A DNA stretch of 64,000 nucleotides from Acetobacter garciniae (GCF_017377735.1 NZ_JAFVMH010000003.1:267498-331497); one strand, 5' to 3'. Shown: positions 34,754 through 41,711, counted from the stretch's first letter. Program-made: numbers and translations. Notes: generated from the sequence alone by a model not told the origin.

Positions 34754-34801
34754 GTGCATAAATGCAAACGTGCACGCAAGGAGAAATTTGCAAAAACGCA
34801 A
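34754..34801. promoter_or_regulatory. left operators of the prophage repressor (two sites)
   Basis: GTGC-ATAAAT-GCAA (34754-34767) and TTGC-AAAAAC-GCAA (34788-34801) share the pattern (T/G)TGC-N6-GCAA with the sites beside the repressor gene. Their centres are 34 bp apart. They lie between the first gene of the left operon and the divergent secreted-protein gene, so they can control both. Confidence 0.6.
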
Positions 34802-34905
34802 ATATCACGCAAAAAAAAGATATTAGCTCTGATTAATTTGTTTAGATGTAACAAAATTTCCTATGATAAAATAATCGAATAAGATTTTAAAATATGGAGA
34901 CTATA

Positions 34906-35286
34906 ATGCTAAAAAAAATTGTGATTTGTTGCGCATTTTTTATTTCAACTACAGCTTCGGCTCAATCATATAGCGACAAAGAAAAGGAAAATGCTCAGGC
35001 TTTATTGTCTGATATAGAGCATACATATTCTTATATGCAGGAAAAACATATTGATGAAATGGCAAACTTGTTCGCATGCACAAGAGTAAATGCCCAACGT
35101 TTGAACGTTGTCGGCGATATTACTGCTGCCGGAACGTTGAATAAACTTTGTGCCGAGCAAAGGCATTCTTATGTGAGTGCCTGCCAAGCAAGTAGCACAT
35201 TAAAAACAGATAGAATATTGAAGATGTGCGACGGCGCAGCAGGGCTTGTCATGGCATCTGGTTTATTGCCAGACCAAGAAAAATAA
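34906..35286 (+). CDS. small exported protein in the immunity region
   Basis: 126 residues from the ATG at 34906, which has GGAG six bases upstream. A signal peptide (LKKIVICCAFFISTTASAQ) precedes a mature helical domain of about 105 residues with four cysteines (NLFACTRV, NKLCAEQ, SACQAS, KMCDGAAG), suggesting two disulphides in the periplasm. Base composition is much more AT-rich than the phage. It is not in the operon logic of its neighbours and looks like a lysogenic-conversion gene; superinfection exclusion is one possible role. Confidence 0.65.
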   Translation: MLKKIVICCAFFISTTASAQSYSDKEKENAQALLSDIEHTYSYMQEKHIDEMANLFACTRVNAQRLNVVGDITAAGTLNKLCAEQRHSYVSACQASSTLKTDRILKMCDGAAGLVMASGLLPDQEK

Positions 35287-35294
35287 ATATCCTT

Positions 35295-35921
35295 CTAAAT
35301 GCGTTTTCGGTTTCTTCTGTCTACGAAAGTAATGGGAGAAACCCATTCTATTTCTCTACTGAAAATAGGAGCAGCATTATAGCTTGATAGTATAAATTCC
35401 CCTGAGTTTCTTCCCTGTTGAATTTGCTTTACATATGCTTCGCCGGTTCGAAGGTAAGCAACGCATTCCATAAATAGGCAATCTTCGGGTCTCATGCGTT
35501 TTTCAGAATCAAAAAAAACGATATCGCCGTCCCAATAGGCAGGAAACATGCTGTCGCCCTTCACAATGAGAGCTGTTGTCCCGTCTTCAGCCCAAATTGG
35601 CGCATCTGCGCTGTCGATGACACATCCATCATCAGGCGGTATCACTCTTTCACCTGCTCCGACATAACCAAATACCGGGACGAATTTTGATGGTATTTTC
35701 CCGTTTTCTGCAAGCGGGTTCGGGATTCCGGCAAAATCTGATATTTTGAGGATGGTCCTGGCACTTAAAGTGGTGGTGGCCGTGCCATTGAGAAGACGCG
35801 TAAGCGTTGACGGTGCGACTTTAGATTGTCGCGCCAAGTTGGTCGCGTCCAAGCCAGTCTTTTCCATCGCAGTTTTGATAAATTCTACCGTCTTCTTCTG
35901 AGTATCATCCATAGATTGCAT
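35295..35921 (-). CDS. prophage repressor, LexA/CI-type (XRE HTH plus S24 peptidase)
   Basis: About 208 residues; the Met at 35912 is an alternative start. N-terminal HTH: TNLARQSKVAPSTLTRLLNGTATTTLSARTILKISDFAGI. Then the self-cleavage site FGYVGAGE (Ala-Gly), catalytic serine in VKGDSMFPAYWDGD and lysine in EAYVKQIQQG. This is the RecA-dependent autoproteolysis architecture, so induction by DNA damage is expected. Divergent from the Cro-like gene across three operator-like sites; convergent with the secreted-protein gene. Confidence 0.9.
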   Translation of the reverse strand: MQSMDDTQKKTVEFIKTAMEKTGLDATNLARQSKVAPSTLTRLLNGTATTTLSARTILKISDFAGIPNPLAENGKIPSKFVPVFGYVGAGERVIPPDDGCVIDSADAPIWAEDGTTALIVKGDSMFPAYWDGDIVFFDSEKRMRPEDCLFMECVAYLRTGEAYVKQIQQGRNSGEFILSSYNAAPIFSREIEWVSPITFVDRRNRKRI

Positions 35922-35986
35922 TTTTGCACGCAACGGAAAATATGTCCGTTTGCGATTGCGCACTTGATCTGTTTGCGTAAATGCAA
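35916..35986. promoter_or_regulatory. right operators of the prophage repressor (three sites)
   Basis: TTGC-ATTTTT-GCAC (35916-35929), TTGC-GATTGC-GCAC (35950-35963) and TTGC-GTAAAT-GCAA (35973-35986) all fit TTGC-N6-GCA(A/C). Centres are 34 and 23 bp apart. A weak promoter (TTGATC 35964-35969, TATGGT 35988-35993) pointing right would have the third site in its spacer. Confidence 0.65.
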
Positions 35987-35999
35987 TTATGGTCTGTCC

Positions 36000-36206
36000 A
36001 TGCATGACCTGATGACCCCAAGGCAGATTGAAGAGATGGCAAGGCGGAACGGCCTGTCGATGCAACAGGTGTGTCAGACAGCTGGCATAGCTTTCTCGAC
36101 ATTTACGCGCTGGAGGCAACAGAAAACGGAGCCTCGAATCGGTATATATAGCCGCCTTGTCAGTGCTGCATCTGCGCCTAAAAGCATGGACCCGTTGGTA
36201 TCATGA
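36000..36206 (+). CDS. Cro-like regulator
   Basis: 68 residues: a single HTH, TPRQIEEMARRNGLSMQQVCQTAGIAFSTFTRWRQQKTEP, and a short tail. Divergent from the repressor, first gene of the right operon. There is no ribosome site before the ATG, and the likely -10 element ends only six bases upstream, so the mRNA may be leaderless. Its stop overlaps the next ATG (ATGA). Confidence 0.75.
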   Translation: MHDLMTPRQIEEMARRNGLSMQQVCQTAGIAFSTFTRWRQQKTEPRIGIYSRLVSAASAPKSMDPLVS

Positions 36207-36269
36207 CAATCTCTCATGACCCCCACCATGCCGCCGGTCCTGCGGCGTGTCAGCCGGATGTGGTTCGGG
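36203..36269 (+). repeat. 67-bp repeat, copy A
   Basis: Shares roughly 85% of bases by eye with copy B at 36826-36892, the last 22 bases (ending GATGTGGTTCGGG) being identical. Both copies begin at an ATG that overlaps a TGA stop and encode nearly the same first 22 residues (MT-SH-P-H-AGP-ACQPDVVR). Confidence 0.8.
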
Positions 36270-36829
36270 CGGTGATGGTTGGATGCGCTACGGCGTTGAC
36301 GATCGGGCTGGCCAATCTGTGGATGCGCGAACGGGAGTACGAGTTAGAAGTTTCGCGGATTGCCTTGTCTTACGCAGTCGCTATCAATGAGTGTGTTGAG
36401 AAGGATAATCGGGAAGATAGTGGCGAAAATTTTGAGAATCTTCGCACCCTGACAAAGATAGTGGGCCGTAGCCTGCGCCAAAATCCGCGACGCAGGCTGT
36501 GGCTTTCAGCCTGCTATTTTCGCAGAACGTTTTCTGATTACTTCAGGCGATGCCTTGGGGATTTTTTTCTTTGTCGGCACGCGTGCGCCATCCACGGCCT
36601 GGGCAATCTCGGAGATAAGATCAAGCGCCTGCTCCTTGGTGTCGGCACCGGCGCAGAACGCGTTGTAGAGCCGCGCAATCAATCCTTCGCGCGTGATCTG
36701 ATCTTCAAGTTTTTGAAGAGACATACAGGTTCATCCTTTGTGAGTCGTGACAGATCAACAATGGATGAAGCAGGCGGCAGTGGCAACGCTGCCGCCTGCA
36801 CGGACACCATGCAGGGGGGCAGCCTATGA
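36203..36829 (+). CDS. early phage protein, cassette 1 host frame
   Basis: 208-residue reading frame. The first ~100 residues look coding (QPDVVRAVMVGCATALTIGL, then EYELEVSRIALSYAVAINECVEKDN), while the later part runs antisense to the minus-strand gene 36506-36724 and may not be a real product. The end (GSGNAAACTDTMQGGSL) resembles the end of the next frame (GRSGNTPARVASMQGARP). So N- and C-terminal ends are conserved between two consecutive frames whose middles differ completely. Function unknown. Confidence 0.4.
   Translation: MTISHDPHHAAGPAACQPDVVRAVMVGCATALTIGLANLWMREREYELEVSRIALSYAVAINECVEKDNREDSGENFENLRTLTKIVGRSLRQNPRRRLWLSACYFRRTFSDYFRRCLGDFFLCRHACAIHGLGNLGDKIKRLLLGVGTGAERVVEPRNQSFARDLIFKFLKRHTGSSFVSRDRSTMDEAGGSGNAAACTDTMQGGSL
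36506..36724 (-). CDS. small basic protein, minus-strand gene in cassette 1
   Basis: 72 residues: a helical acidic part (LQKLEDQITREGLIARLYNAFCAGADTKEQALDLISEIAQAV) and a lysine-rich tail (VPTKKKIPKASPEVIRKRSAK). AAGGA stands eight to nine bases before the ATG. It is opposite to the flanking rightward genes, as expected of an independently expressed moron gene. Function unknown. Confidence 0.6.
   Translation of the reverse strand: MSLQKLEDQITREGLIARLYNAFCAGADTKEQALDLISEIAQAVDGARVPTKKKIPKASPEVIRKRSAKIAG
36770..36799 (+). other. 11-bp perfect hairpin with TGGCAAC loop (copy A)
   Basis: GCAGGCGGCAG (36770-36780) pairs with CTGCCGCCTGC (36789-36799) around TGGCAACG. CCATGCAGGG follows, and the next gene's ATG is 26 bases after the stem. 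Copy B (37773-37804) has different stem bases but the same loop core and spacing. Confidence 0.7.
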
Positions 36830-36892
36830 CGGTCTCTCATCGCCCCTACCATGTCGCCGGGCCGACGGCATGTCAGCCGGATGTGGTTCGGG
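36826..36892 (+). repeat. 67-bp repeat, copy B
   Basis: Second copy of the repeat at 36203. The frame begun here (335 codons to 37833) is antisense, codon on codon, to the gene 36898-37725 and is probably not expressed beyond its start, so I do not call it as a gene. Confidence 0.75.
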
Positions 36893-36897
36893 TGTTC

Positions 36898-37725
36898 TCA
36901 GGCATTCTCACGGGGAATTACGTCTGCAAGGAAAAACCGGGACATGTCGTCGATGCCGGCTTCGTGGTCGGCAATCCATACCTGTTGGATTCGCTCGGCC
37001 TTGAAGCGCTGGCGTTCGGTCTTTCCTTCCATCATCCCGTCGACAAACAGCAGCGTCCAGTTGCGGTGGTCACCATTGCTTTCTTCAGAATATCCTATGA
37101 CCTCCGGCTTGACGGTGACCCGTTTGAAGGTGGGGGCACGGAACTGGTACTCGAGTATGACGGGCGGCAGATCAACAGTGTGCAGGATCGCTGTCTTTCG
37201 CTCGAACGCGACTGTCTGCGGGGCGGAGAGCAGGACGGACATGAGGTCGGACACGCCTTCTCCCGTATTGGCTATGGCGCATTCCAGTATTCGGTCGGCG
37301 CGGAAGTTACGCTTTGCCTTCCGCAACTCGCAAAATGCCTCCAGGTTATAAGGCACGACTTCCCCGTCTGGCGTTGCCGCCGTGGAAAAAGCCATTACGT
37401 CGATAATGCGGGAAGTCACGTCTTCTTTGGCATCCGCATAAGCTATGACCAGGCGGCAGAACATCTCGGACCTGCCGCCGGCTGCCAATGTCAGCGCATC
37501 GCCGTATGCGCCGGCGGTGTAGCGGCCCAGCCGCATGCCATTGCCGTAGTCAATCCGCTGGGGCCGCGGGGCAACAGCCTGTTTTCTGCTGCCCGCCACG
37601 GTGACTTTGACGTCGTGGTCTTTCTCAAAAAGGGCGGAAAATACGGCGTAGAGGATCATCCCTACCCACGAAATGGCCGCCACGCCGATCAGGACGATAA
37701 TGGCGACGACGATCGTATAAAGCAT
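36898..37725 (-). CDS. membrane-anchored protein with WYL-like domain, minus-strand gene in cassette 2
   Basis: 275 residues. One N-terminal helix (YTIVVAIIVLIGVAAISWVGMILYAVFSALF) is followed by a soluble region. PYNLEAFCELRKAKRNFRADRILECA resembles the core of WYL domains (Y-L-x-A-x-C-x-L-R...R-x-F-R-x-D-R-I), which bind nucleic acid or nucleotide ligands and are common in phage-defence regulators. A second part (PPVILEYQFRAPTFKRVTVKPEV) is unassigned. Start at the ATG 37725; a TTG two codons earlier is also in frame. A membrane-tethered WYL sensor carried by a prophage would suit a defence or exclusion role, but that is inference. Confidence 0.6.
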   Translation of the reverse strand: MLYTIVVAIIVLIGVAAISWVGMILYAVFSALFEKDHDVKVTVAGSRKQAVAPRPQRIDYGNGMRLGRYTAGAYGDALTLAAGGRSEMFCRLVIAYADAKEDVTSRIIDVMAFSTAATPDGEVVPYNLEAFCELRKAKRNFRADRILECAIANTGEGVSDLMSVLLSAPQTVAFERKTAILHTVDLPPVILEYQFRAPTFKRVTVKPEVIGYSEESNGDHRNWTLLFVDGMMEGKTERQRFKAERIQQVWIADHEAGIDDMSRFFLADVIPRENA

Positions 37726-37772
37726 TCTCAAATTCTCACGATGGTTAGGTCTAGCAACCCCATCGTGAGGGC

Positions 37773-37804
37773 CACGGGCCGGTCTGGCAACACTCCGGCC
37801 CGTG
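37773..37804 (+). other. 10-bp perfect hairpin with TGGCAAC loop (copy B)
   Basis: CACGGGCCGG (37773-37782) pairs with CCGGCCCGTG (37795-37804) around TCTGGCAACACT. CCATGCAGGG follows, and the ATG at 37830 is 25 bases after the stem. Confidence 0.7.
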
Positions 37805-37829
37805 TTGCATCCATGCAGGGAGCACGCCC

Positions 37830-38327
37830 ATGATATCCCCCTTTTCGGCGGCCTTTGTGCCTGCCCTTAAAACTGCGACCAAGCGGGCTGTGGCCCATGT
37901 GGGCGGTATAGATGCTGCGGCCGTTGTCAGCCGGGTCGGGCGCACGCAGTTTTCCGACTATTCCAACCGCCAGCGTGATGCGGTGATTCCGCTGGACGTG
38001 GCGCTGGATCTGGACCATTGCGCGGAACACCCGTTCATTCTGCACGCCATGGCGCATGCGCTGGGTTTTCTGATGCTGCCTCTGCATGTCGGCCCGGGCG
38101 ATTTCGGGCAGGACATGAGCGAATATGCCCAGGCATCGGGCGATATCCTGGCTACCGCCGTGCGGATTCTGGAAGACGGCGTGGTCGACCTGGATGAGGC
38201 GAACGAGATCGCCCCCAAGCTGACACGCGCCAAGCAGCTGCTTGAGCGTGCGTTGGCCCATGTGCATTCCGTGCAGGTCCAGAACAGGCCGCGCGTTGTT
38301 ACCGGCCGGGACGCCGCCAATGGCTGA
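37830..38327 (+). CDS. phage CII-like regulatory protein
   Basis: 165 residues. LKTATKRAVAHVGGIDAAAVVSRVGRTQFSDYSNRQRDAVIPLDVALDLDHCAEHPFILHAMAHALG has the arrangement of phage regulatory CII-family proteins of alphaproteobacteria (an HTH then a segment with IPLDVALDLE). A helical C-terminal half follows. It lies in the rightward early operon in the position of cII. GCAGGGAG upstream may serve as the ribosome site. Confidence 0.6.
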   Translation: MISPFSAAFVPALKTATKRAVAHVGGIDAAAVVSRVGRTQFSDYSNRQRDAVIPLDVALDLDHCAEHPFILHAMAHALGFLMLPLHVGPGDFGQDMSEYAQASGDILATAVRILEDGVVDLDEANEIAPKLTRAKQLLERALAHVHSVQVQNRPRVVTGRDAANG

Positions 38328-38559
38328 CGATCTTATGACATTGGAACAGGTGTTTTCAGAACTGAATACACAGGTTGCAAAGGCGGGCGGCAACAATGCT
38401 TTTGCCCGCCGACACGGTCGGAACAAGTCCACCATATCGAACTGGGCGAACTGCAATAGGGAGGTCAGTGACGCCTGTCTGGATGCCCTAGGGCTGGAAC
38501 GGGTTGAAATGTTCCGCCGTAAGCAGCCAACCGCAACAGGAGGTGCCCGGAATGGCTAG
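38320..38559 (+). CDS. small helix-turn-helix protein
   Basis: 79 residues: LEQVFSELNTQVAKAGGNNAFARRHGRNKSTISNWANCNREVSDACLDALGLERV is a plain HTH. The start overlaps the CII-like stop by 8 bp. Probably regulatory. Confidence 0.65.
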   Translation: MADDLMTLEQVFSELNTQVAKAGGNNAFARRHGRNKSTISNWANCNREVSDACLDALGLERVEMFRRKQPTATGGARNG

Positions 38560-39784
38560 TGGTGTGCTGCGCCCGAGTGTTGCTGAATTCGACCACACTG
38601 CGGTGACCCCGTTTAAGATGCTGCGCTCCATGCCCGCGGAAATGCGGGGGGTTGTGGTCAACCTGCGCGATGCGCTGAAGGAACTGCGGGGTACGGTTTT
38701 TCGTGCGGGGCAGATGGTCCTGACGGATGAACAGGTTGCCGTGCAGGCGTGGCTGCGGGCCGATATTCTGGCCAGTACGCTGCCCGCCATCATCCAGGCA
38801 GGCTTCATGGCGCGGGATGATGAGGGGGCACTGTTCAGCCCACAGCTTTATGCCGCGCAACTGCGGCGTGAGGAGCGGCAGGAACGCGCCGCCGCAGCCC
38901 AGGCCTACTGGGAGAGCGTTCAGGACGGTGCAGCGCTGCCCCCAGGTATGACGCGCAAGCAGCATACCGCGCAGGCCAATGGCGGCCGTGGCGGCCGACC
39001 GCGCAAGGGCGAAACGGCAGAGCAGGCCTATGAACGCCGCCTGCGCGAACAGGCAGCCGGGCAAAGCCAGCGGGAAATGCGTTTGCTGGGCACGATTGCG
39101 GGTGGCCGCGCAGAAAACCGAAACCGAAACGAGAAAACCAATCCGGTTTCGGTTTCTGTCAATTCCGGGTTTTCCGGTTCCGCAGAAGAAGAGAGAGAAT
39201 ATATTAACCTAAACCAAAATACCTATCTTGGTTCTTCCTCTTCTTCTGCCCAAACCGGAAACCCGGAAAGTGGAAAACCCGAACCTGACCAAGCGCTGGT
39301 CAACAGCGTAGCCCGTGCCGTTCTGGATGCGGCCGGTATGGGGCAGGAACAGGCCATCCATGCGCTTCAGGCAGTTCCGCATTGGCTGAGTGCCGGAGCG
39401 GACGAGGCGCTGATTGTCTCGGCCATTGGCAGCCACATGCAGAAAATGGCCGCCAACGGTCAGAAACCCCGGCATTTTGGTGTTTTCAAGGCCCCGGTTG
39501 CACGCGCTATAGCAGCGGCCCGCGCTACGCAGGCTGTTGCGTCCGCAGGATCGGCACCGCCAGTTGCCGTGGCAATGACGGAAACCGAAAAACTCGCTCA
39601 TGATGCCTGGACCCGCGCCGCGCCGATATTCGCGCGGATGATGGGCGAAAAGGGCTGCCTGAGCACAGTGCAACGGGAATGGCCTGCCGTGGCGGTAGAG
39701 CACGGGTTACCCCCATGCGCTCCCCGCCGGGACGCTTACCTGGAGTTTTATCAAACCCACGCTGAAACCGGAGAGGCTGCATGA
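38552..39784 (+). CDS. putative phage replication protein
   Basis: 410 residues in the position of lambda O. N-terminal region FDHTAVTPFKMLRSMPAEMRGVVVNLRDALKELRG...VLTDEQVAVQAWLRADILASTLPAIIQAGFMARDDEGALFSP looks like a winged-helix unit common in phage replication proteins. A basic linker with GRGGRPRKGETAEQAYERRLREQ and a low-complexity Ser/Asn region follow, then a helical C-terminal domain (MGQEQAIHALQAVPHWLSAGADEALIVSAIGSHMQKMA). A run of gaaaccg-type repeats lies at about 39115-39170. The exact function is inferred from position. Confidence 0.55.
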   Translation: MASGVLRPSVAEFDHTAVTPFKMLRSMPAEMRGVVVNLRDALKELRGTVFRAGQMVLTDEQVAVQAWLRADILASTLPAIIQAGFMARDDEGALFSPQLYAAQLRREERQERAAAAQAYWESVQDGAALPPGMTRKQHTAQANGGRGGRPRKGETAEQAYERRLREQAAGQSQREMRLLGTIAGGRAENRNRNEKTNPVSVSVNSGFSGSAEEEREYINLNQNTYLGSSSSSAQTGNPESGKPEPDQALVNSVARAVLDAAGMGQEQAIHALQAVPHWLSAGADEALIVSAIGSHMQKMAANGQKPRHFGVFKAPVARAIAAARATQAVASAGSAPPVAVAMTETEKLAHDAWTRAAPIFARMMGEKGCLSTVQREWPAVAVEHGLPPCAPRRDAYLEFYQTHAETGEAA

Positions 39785-40338
39785 AGGCCAGCGGTTTCGT
39801 CCGGCAGGCTGACGACTGGTATGTCGAGCCCGCTTGGTGCGTGGATGCACTTGTCCGAGCAGAAAGACCCTTCGTGGGGTCGGTACTGGACCCATGTTGC
39901 GGCGGCGGCAATATCGTCGGCAGGTTGGAAGCCGCAGGAGTTGCCGCGATCGGCAGTGATCTGCGAGATCGGACTGAGGGTTCTTTTCCTGTTATCGGGT
40001 TTGATGACGCATTGCCGTTATTCAGGCCTGCCAGTGTGGTGAGCAACCCGCCGTACGGGCGGGCACAAGACATGATCGACCGATCGTTGGAATGCACGCA
40101 GGACAGAGTTTGCGTGCTGTTACGCTTGGCTTTTCTGGAAGGGCAGAAACGTCGTGATTGGTTTGAGAATGTTCCGTTGGCACGTGTGTGGGTTTGCAGC
40201 CGCCGTGTTTCCATGCCGCCCGGCGGGACAGAGGTGAAACCTTCTGGTGGCGCAATAGCCTATGCTTGGTTCGTGTTTGAGCACGGCTGGCGCGGGCAGC
40301 CTGTTGTTGGCTTTTTGGCAGATGGGGAAACCACATAA
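39781..40338 (+). CDS. phage DNA methyltransferase (N6-adenine type)
   Basis: 185 residues with SAM motif I VLDPCCGGGNIVGRLEAAG and catalytic motif IV SNPPYG, the NPPY form being typical for N6-adenine or N4-cytosine methylation of DNA. C-terminal CSRRVSMPPGG...AIAYAWFVFEHGWRG fits the same family. No restriction partner is nearby, so it probably protects phage DNA. ATGA overlap with the upstream gene. Confidence 0.78.
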   Translation: MKASGFVRQADDWYVEPAWCVDALVRAERPFVGSVLDPCCGGGNIVGRLEAAGVAAIGSDLRDRTEGSFPVIGFDDALPLFRPASVVSNPPYGRAQDMIDRSLECTQDRVCVLLRLAFLEGQKRRDWFENVPLARVWVCSRRVSMPPGGTEVKPSGGAIAYAWFVFEHGWRGQPVVGFLADGETT

Positions 40339-40605
40339 ATGGGCTTCGCGCTTCTGCTCAGAAACCTGAGATTGAAGGCGCAGGGCAGACCAAACGCTAT
40401 CGACGCGATGGCGGCCCTGAAACATGAGCTGATGAAGGAAAGAAAACGGCGGGCAGAGGCGGAATTGGAAGCCAGCACCCTGCGCCGCCGTTTGTCACGT
40501 CTTGAGAAACCCCGTGACCCACAGGGACGGTACACGACAACACGCGGGGCAGCAACATGCGAGACATTCAGCCAACAGCCGAACGGCTGGCCAAAGGCGA
40601 CGTAA
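40339..40605 (+). CDS. small coiled-coil phage protein
   Basis: 88 residues, basic and helical (LKHELMKERKRRAEAELEASTLRRRLSRLEKPRDPQGRY). Starts directly after the methyltransferase stop and overlaps the next gene by about 50 bp. Unknown role. Confidence 0.5.
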   Translation: MGFALLLRNLRLKAQGRPNAIDAMAALKHELMKERKRRAEAELEASTLRRRLSRLEKPRDPQGRYTTTRGAATCETFSQQPNGWPKAT

Positions 40606-41081
40606 CGGAAACCCTGATTGAGGATCCGTGCAGCAGGATCTCGGTCAAGCGGTCCCGTTCATCCGGCGCACTCTATGCCTTGCGGCGGGCAGGCACCCTT
40701 ACCGATGCCCATGTGACCGCCGCCGAACATTGGGCGCGGGATTACGAAACAGGCATTCTGGGCGGCAGAGACCCCGAGGCTTCGCGCCAGTGTGGATGCG
40801 CCGATGCTGAATATGCTCTCCTTTCTCGGATAGGAGCGGCTGACCGCTGTCGGTATGTTAAAAATCGCGTGGGTTCTGCCGGCGAAAAGCTGTTGATCTG
40901 CCTTATGATTGACGGCTTGAGCATAAGCATCATGTCGAACGATTCAGGAAAACCACGTGCTCGTCTGACTGGCTCAATCGAACTGTTGTTAGAGCAGCTT
41001 TCAGAAATTTATACGAATTTACCGCCTGGTCTTTTGTCTGACTGGTCTTCTATTCCAGCAGCAAAGAGCTTGCGATCATAG
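40557..41081 (+). CDS. phage protein, end of the early operon
   Basis: 174 residues. SSGALYALRRAGTLTDAHVTAAEHWARDYETGILGGRD recalls the DUF6456-like proteins seen in alphaproteobacteria, and the C-terminal half (GEKLLICLMIDGLSISIMS...IELLLEQLSEIYTNLPPG) appears to be an HTH-like region. Its position just before a terminator and the late genes matches that of an antiterminator such as Q, but sequence does not show it. Confidence 0.5.
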   Translation: MRDIQPTAERLAKGDVTETLIEDPCSRISVKRSRSSGALYALRRAGTLTDAHVTAAEHWARDYETGILGGRDPEASRQCGCADAEYALLSRIGAADRCRYVKNRVGSAGEKLLICLMIDGLSISIMSNDSGKPRARLTGSIELLLEQLSEIYTNLPPGLLSDWSSIPAAKSLRS

Positions 41082-41165
41082 GGACAACTTCATTCTCTGC
41101 GGGCCAAATTGCCATTTGGCTTGACCTGTTACAGAAAAGTCTCCTAAGAAGGTAAAATCTTCGAA

Positions 41166-41198
41166 GTCGTGTGCCCAAATCGGGCCACGGCTTTTTTT
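41166..41198 (+). terminator. intrinsic terminator after the early operon
   Basis: An imperfect stem (GTCGTGTGCCC at 41166-41176 with GGGCCACGGC at 41182-41191) is followed by seven T (41192-41198). It is placed where a late antiterminator would need to act. Confidence 0.55.
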
Positions 41199-41225
41199 GT
41201 ATCCATCCACACAAATGGAATCGGC

Positions 41226-41633
41226 ATGGGCGAAGGGCAGGAGTTCTGCCGTGGGTCCATCGCGCTTCACGGGCAAAAACCTGTTCTTATTCTGGTTGCA
41301 GGCCAGGCGGACTGTTTGGTGGTCCGGCTGATCCACTCACGTTTTCCCCGGCATCGGTCCGATGTCGATCTGGAAGAACAGCTTCCTCTTTTACGCAACA
41401 CCATTGCGCGGGCTGCACATTGTGCCCGCGTGGCGCGTGACACCCTGCGGCCCATGGCTGGCGGGGCGTTTCGTGTTGCAGAGGATGCTGTCGCACGTGT
41501 CGAGGCCTCGGCCCGGCGCGAGGGAGAGAGCCAGGCGATGGAACAGTTGCCTGCGGGCGTGGTGCGCTCCACCTGGCGTGGCCCCAGATGGGGCAGCAAC
41601 GGGCGGAAAGTCGGCGGTGTTCCGTCCGAATAA
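41226..41633 (+). CDS. possible phage protein
   Basis: 135 codons from 41226. The reading DLEEQLPLLRNTIARAAHCARVARDTLRPMAGGAFRVAEDAVARVEASARREGES looks helical and plausible, but there is no clear ribosome site and open frames exist on the other strand (for example 41076-41336). Weak support. Confidence 0.3.
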   Translation: MGEGQEFCRGSIALHGQKPVLILVAGQADCLVVRLIHSRFPRHRSDVDLEEQLPLLRNTIARAAHCARVARDTLRPMAGGAFRVAEDAVARVEASARREGESQAMEQLPAGVVRSTWRGPRWGSNGRKVGGVPSE

Positions 41634-41634
41634 T

Positions 41635-41664
41635 CCGCGACGATAACCCGGAGTTATCACGCAG
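41635..41664. other. dif-like recombinase site 1 (7-bp spacer)
   Basis: Left arm CGCGACGATAA (41636-41646), spacer CCCGGAG, right arm TTATCACGCAG (41654-41664). The inner GATAAC...GTTATC is a perfect inverted repeat. The right arm matches that of site 2 in 10 of 11 bases. A further left-type arm, GCGCAAGATAA, lies at 41680-41690 without a right partner. Confidence 0.55.
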
Positions 41665-41711
41665 GCATGTAGGGCGCGGGCGCAAGATAACCCGCACGCA
41701 CCCCCGGAAAC

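Noticed and set aside
36826..37833. 335-codon plus-strand frame as a real gene
   Set aside because: It is codon-aligned antisense to the well-supported gene at 36898-37725; stops in this register need rare TTA, CTA or TCA codons on the other strand, so such frames stay open often in GC-rich DNA.
41076..41336. 86-codon minus-strand frame across the early terminator
   Set aside because: It runs over a terminator and the end of a rightward gene, has no ribosome site and no recognised motif.
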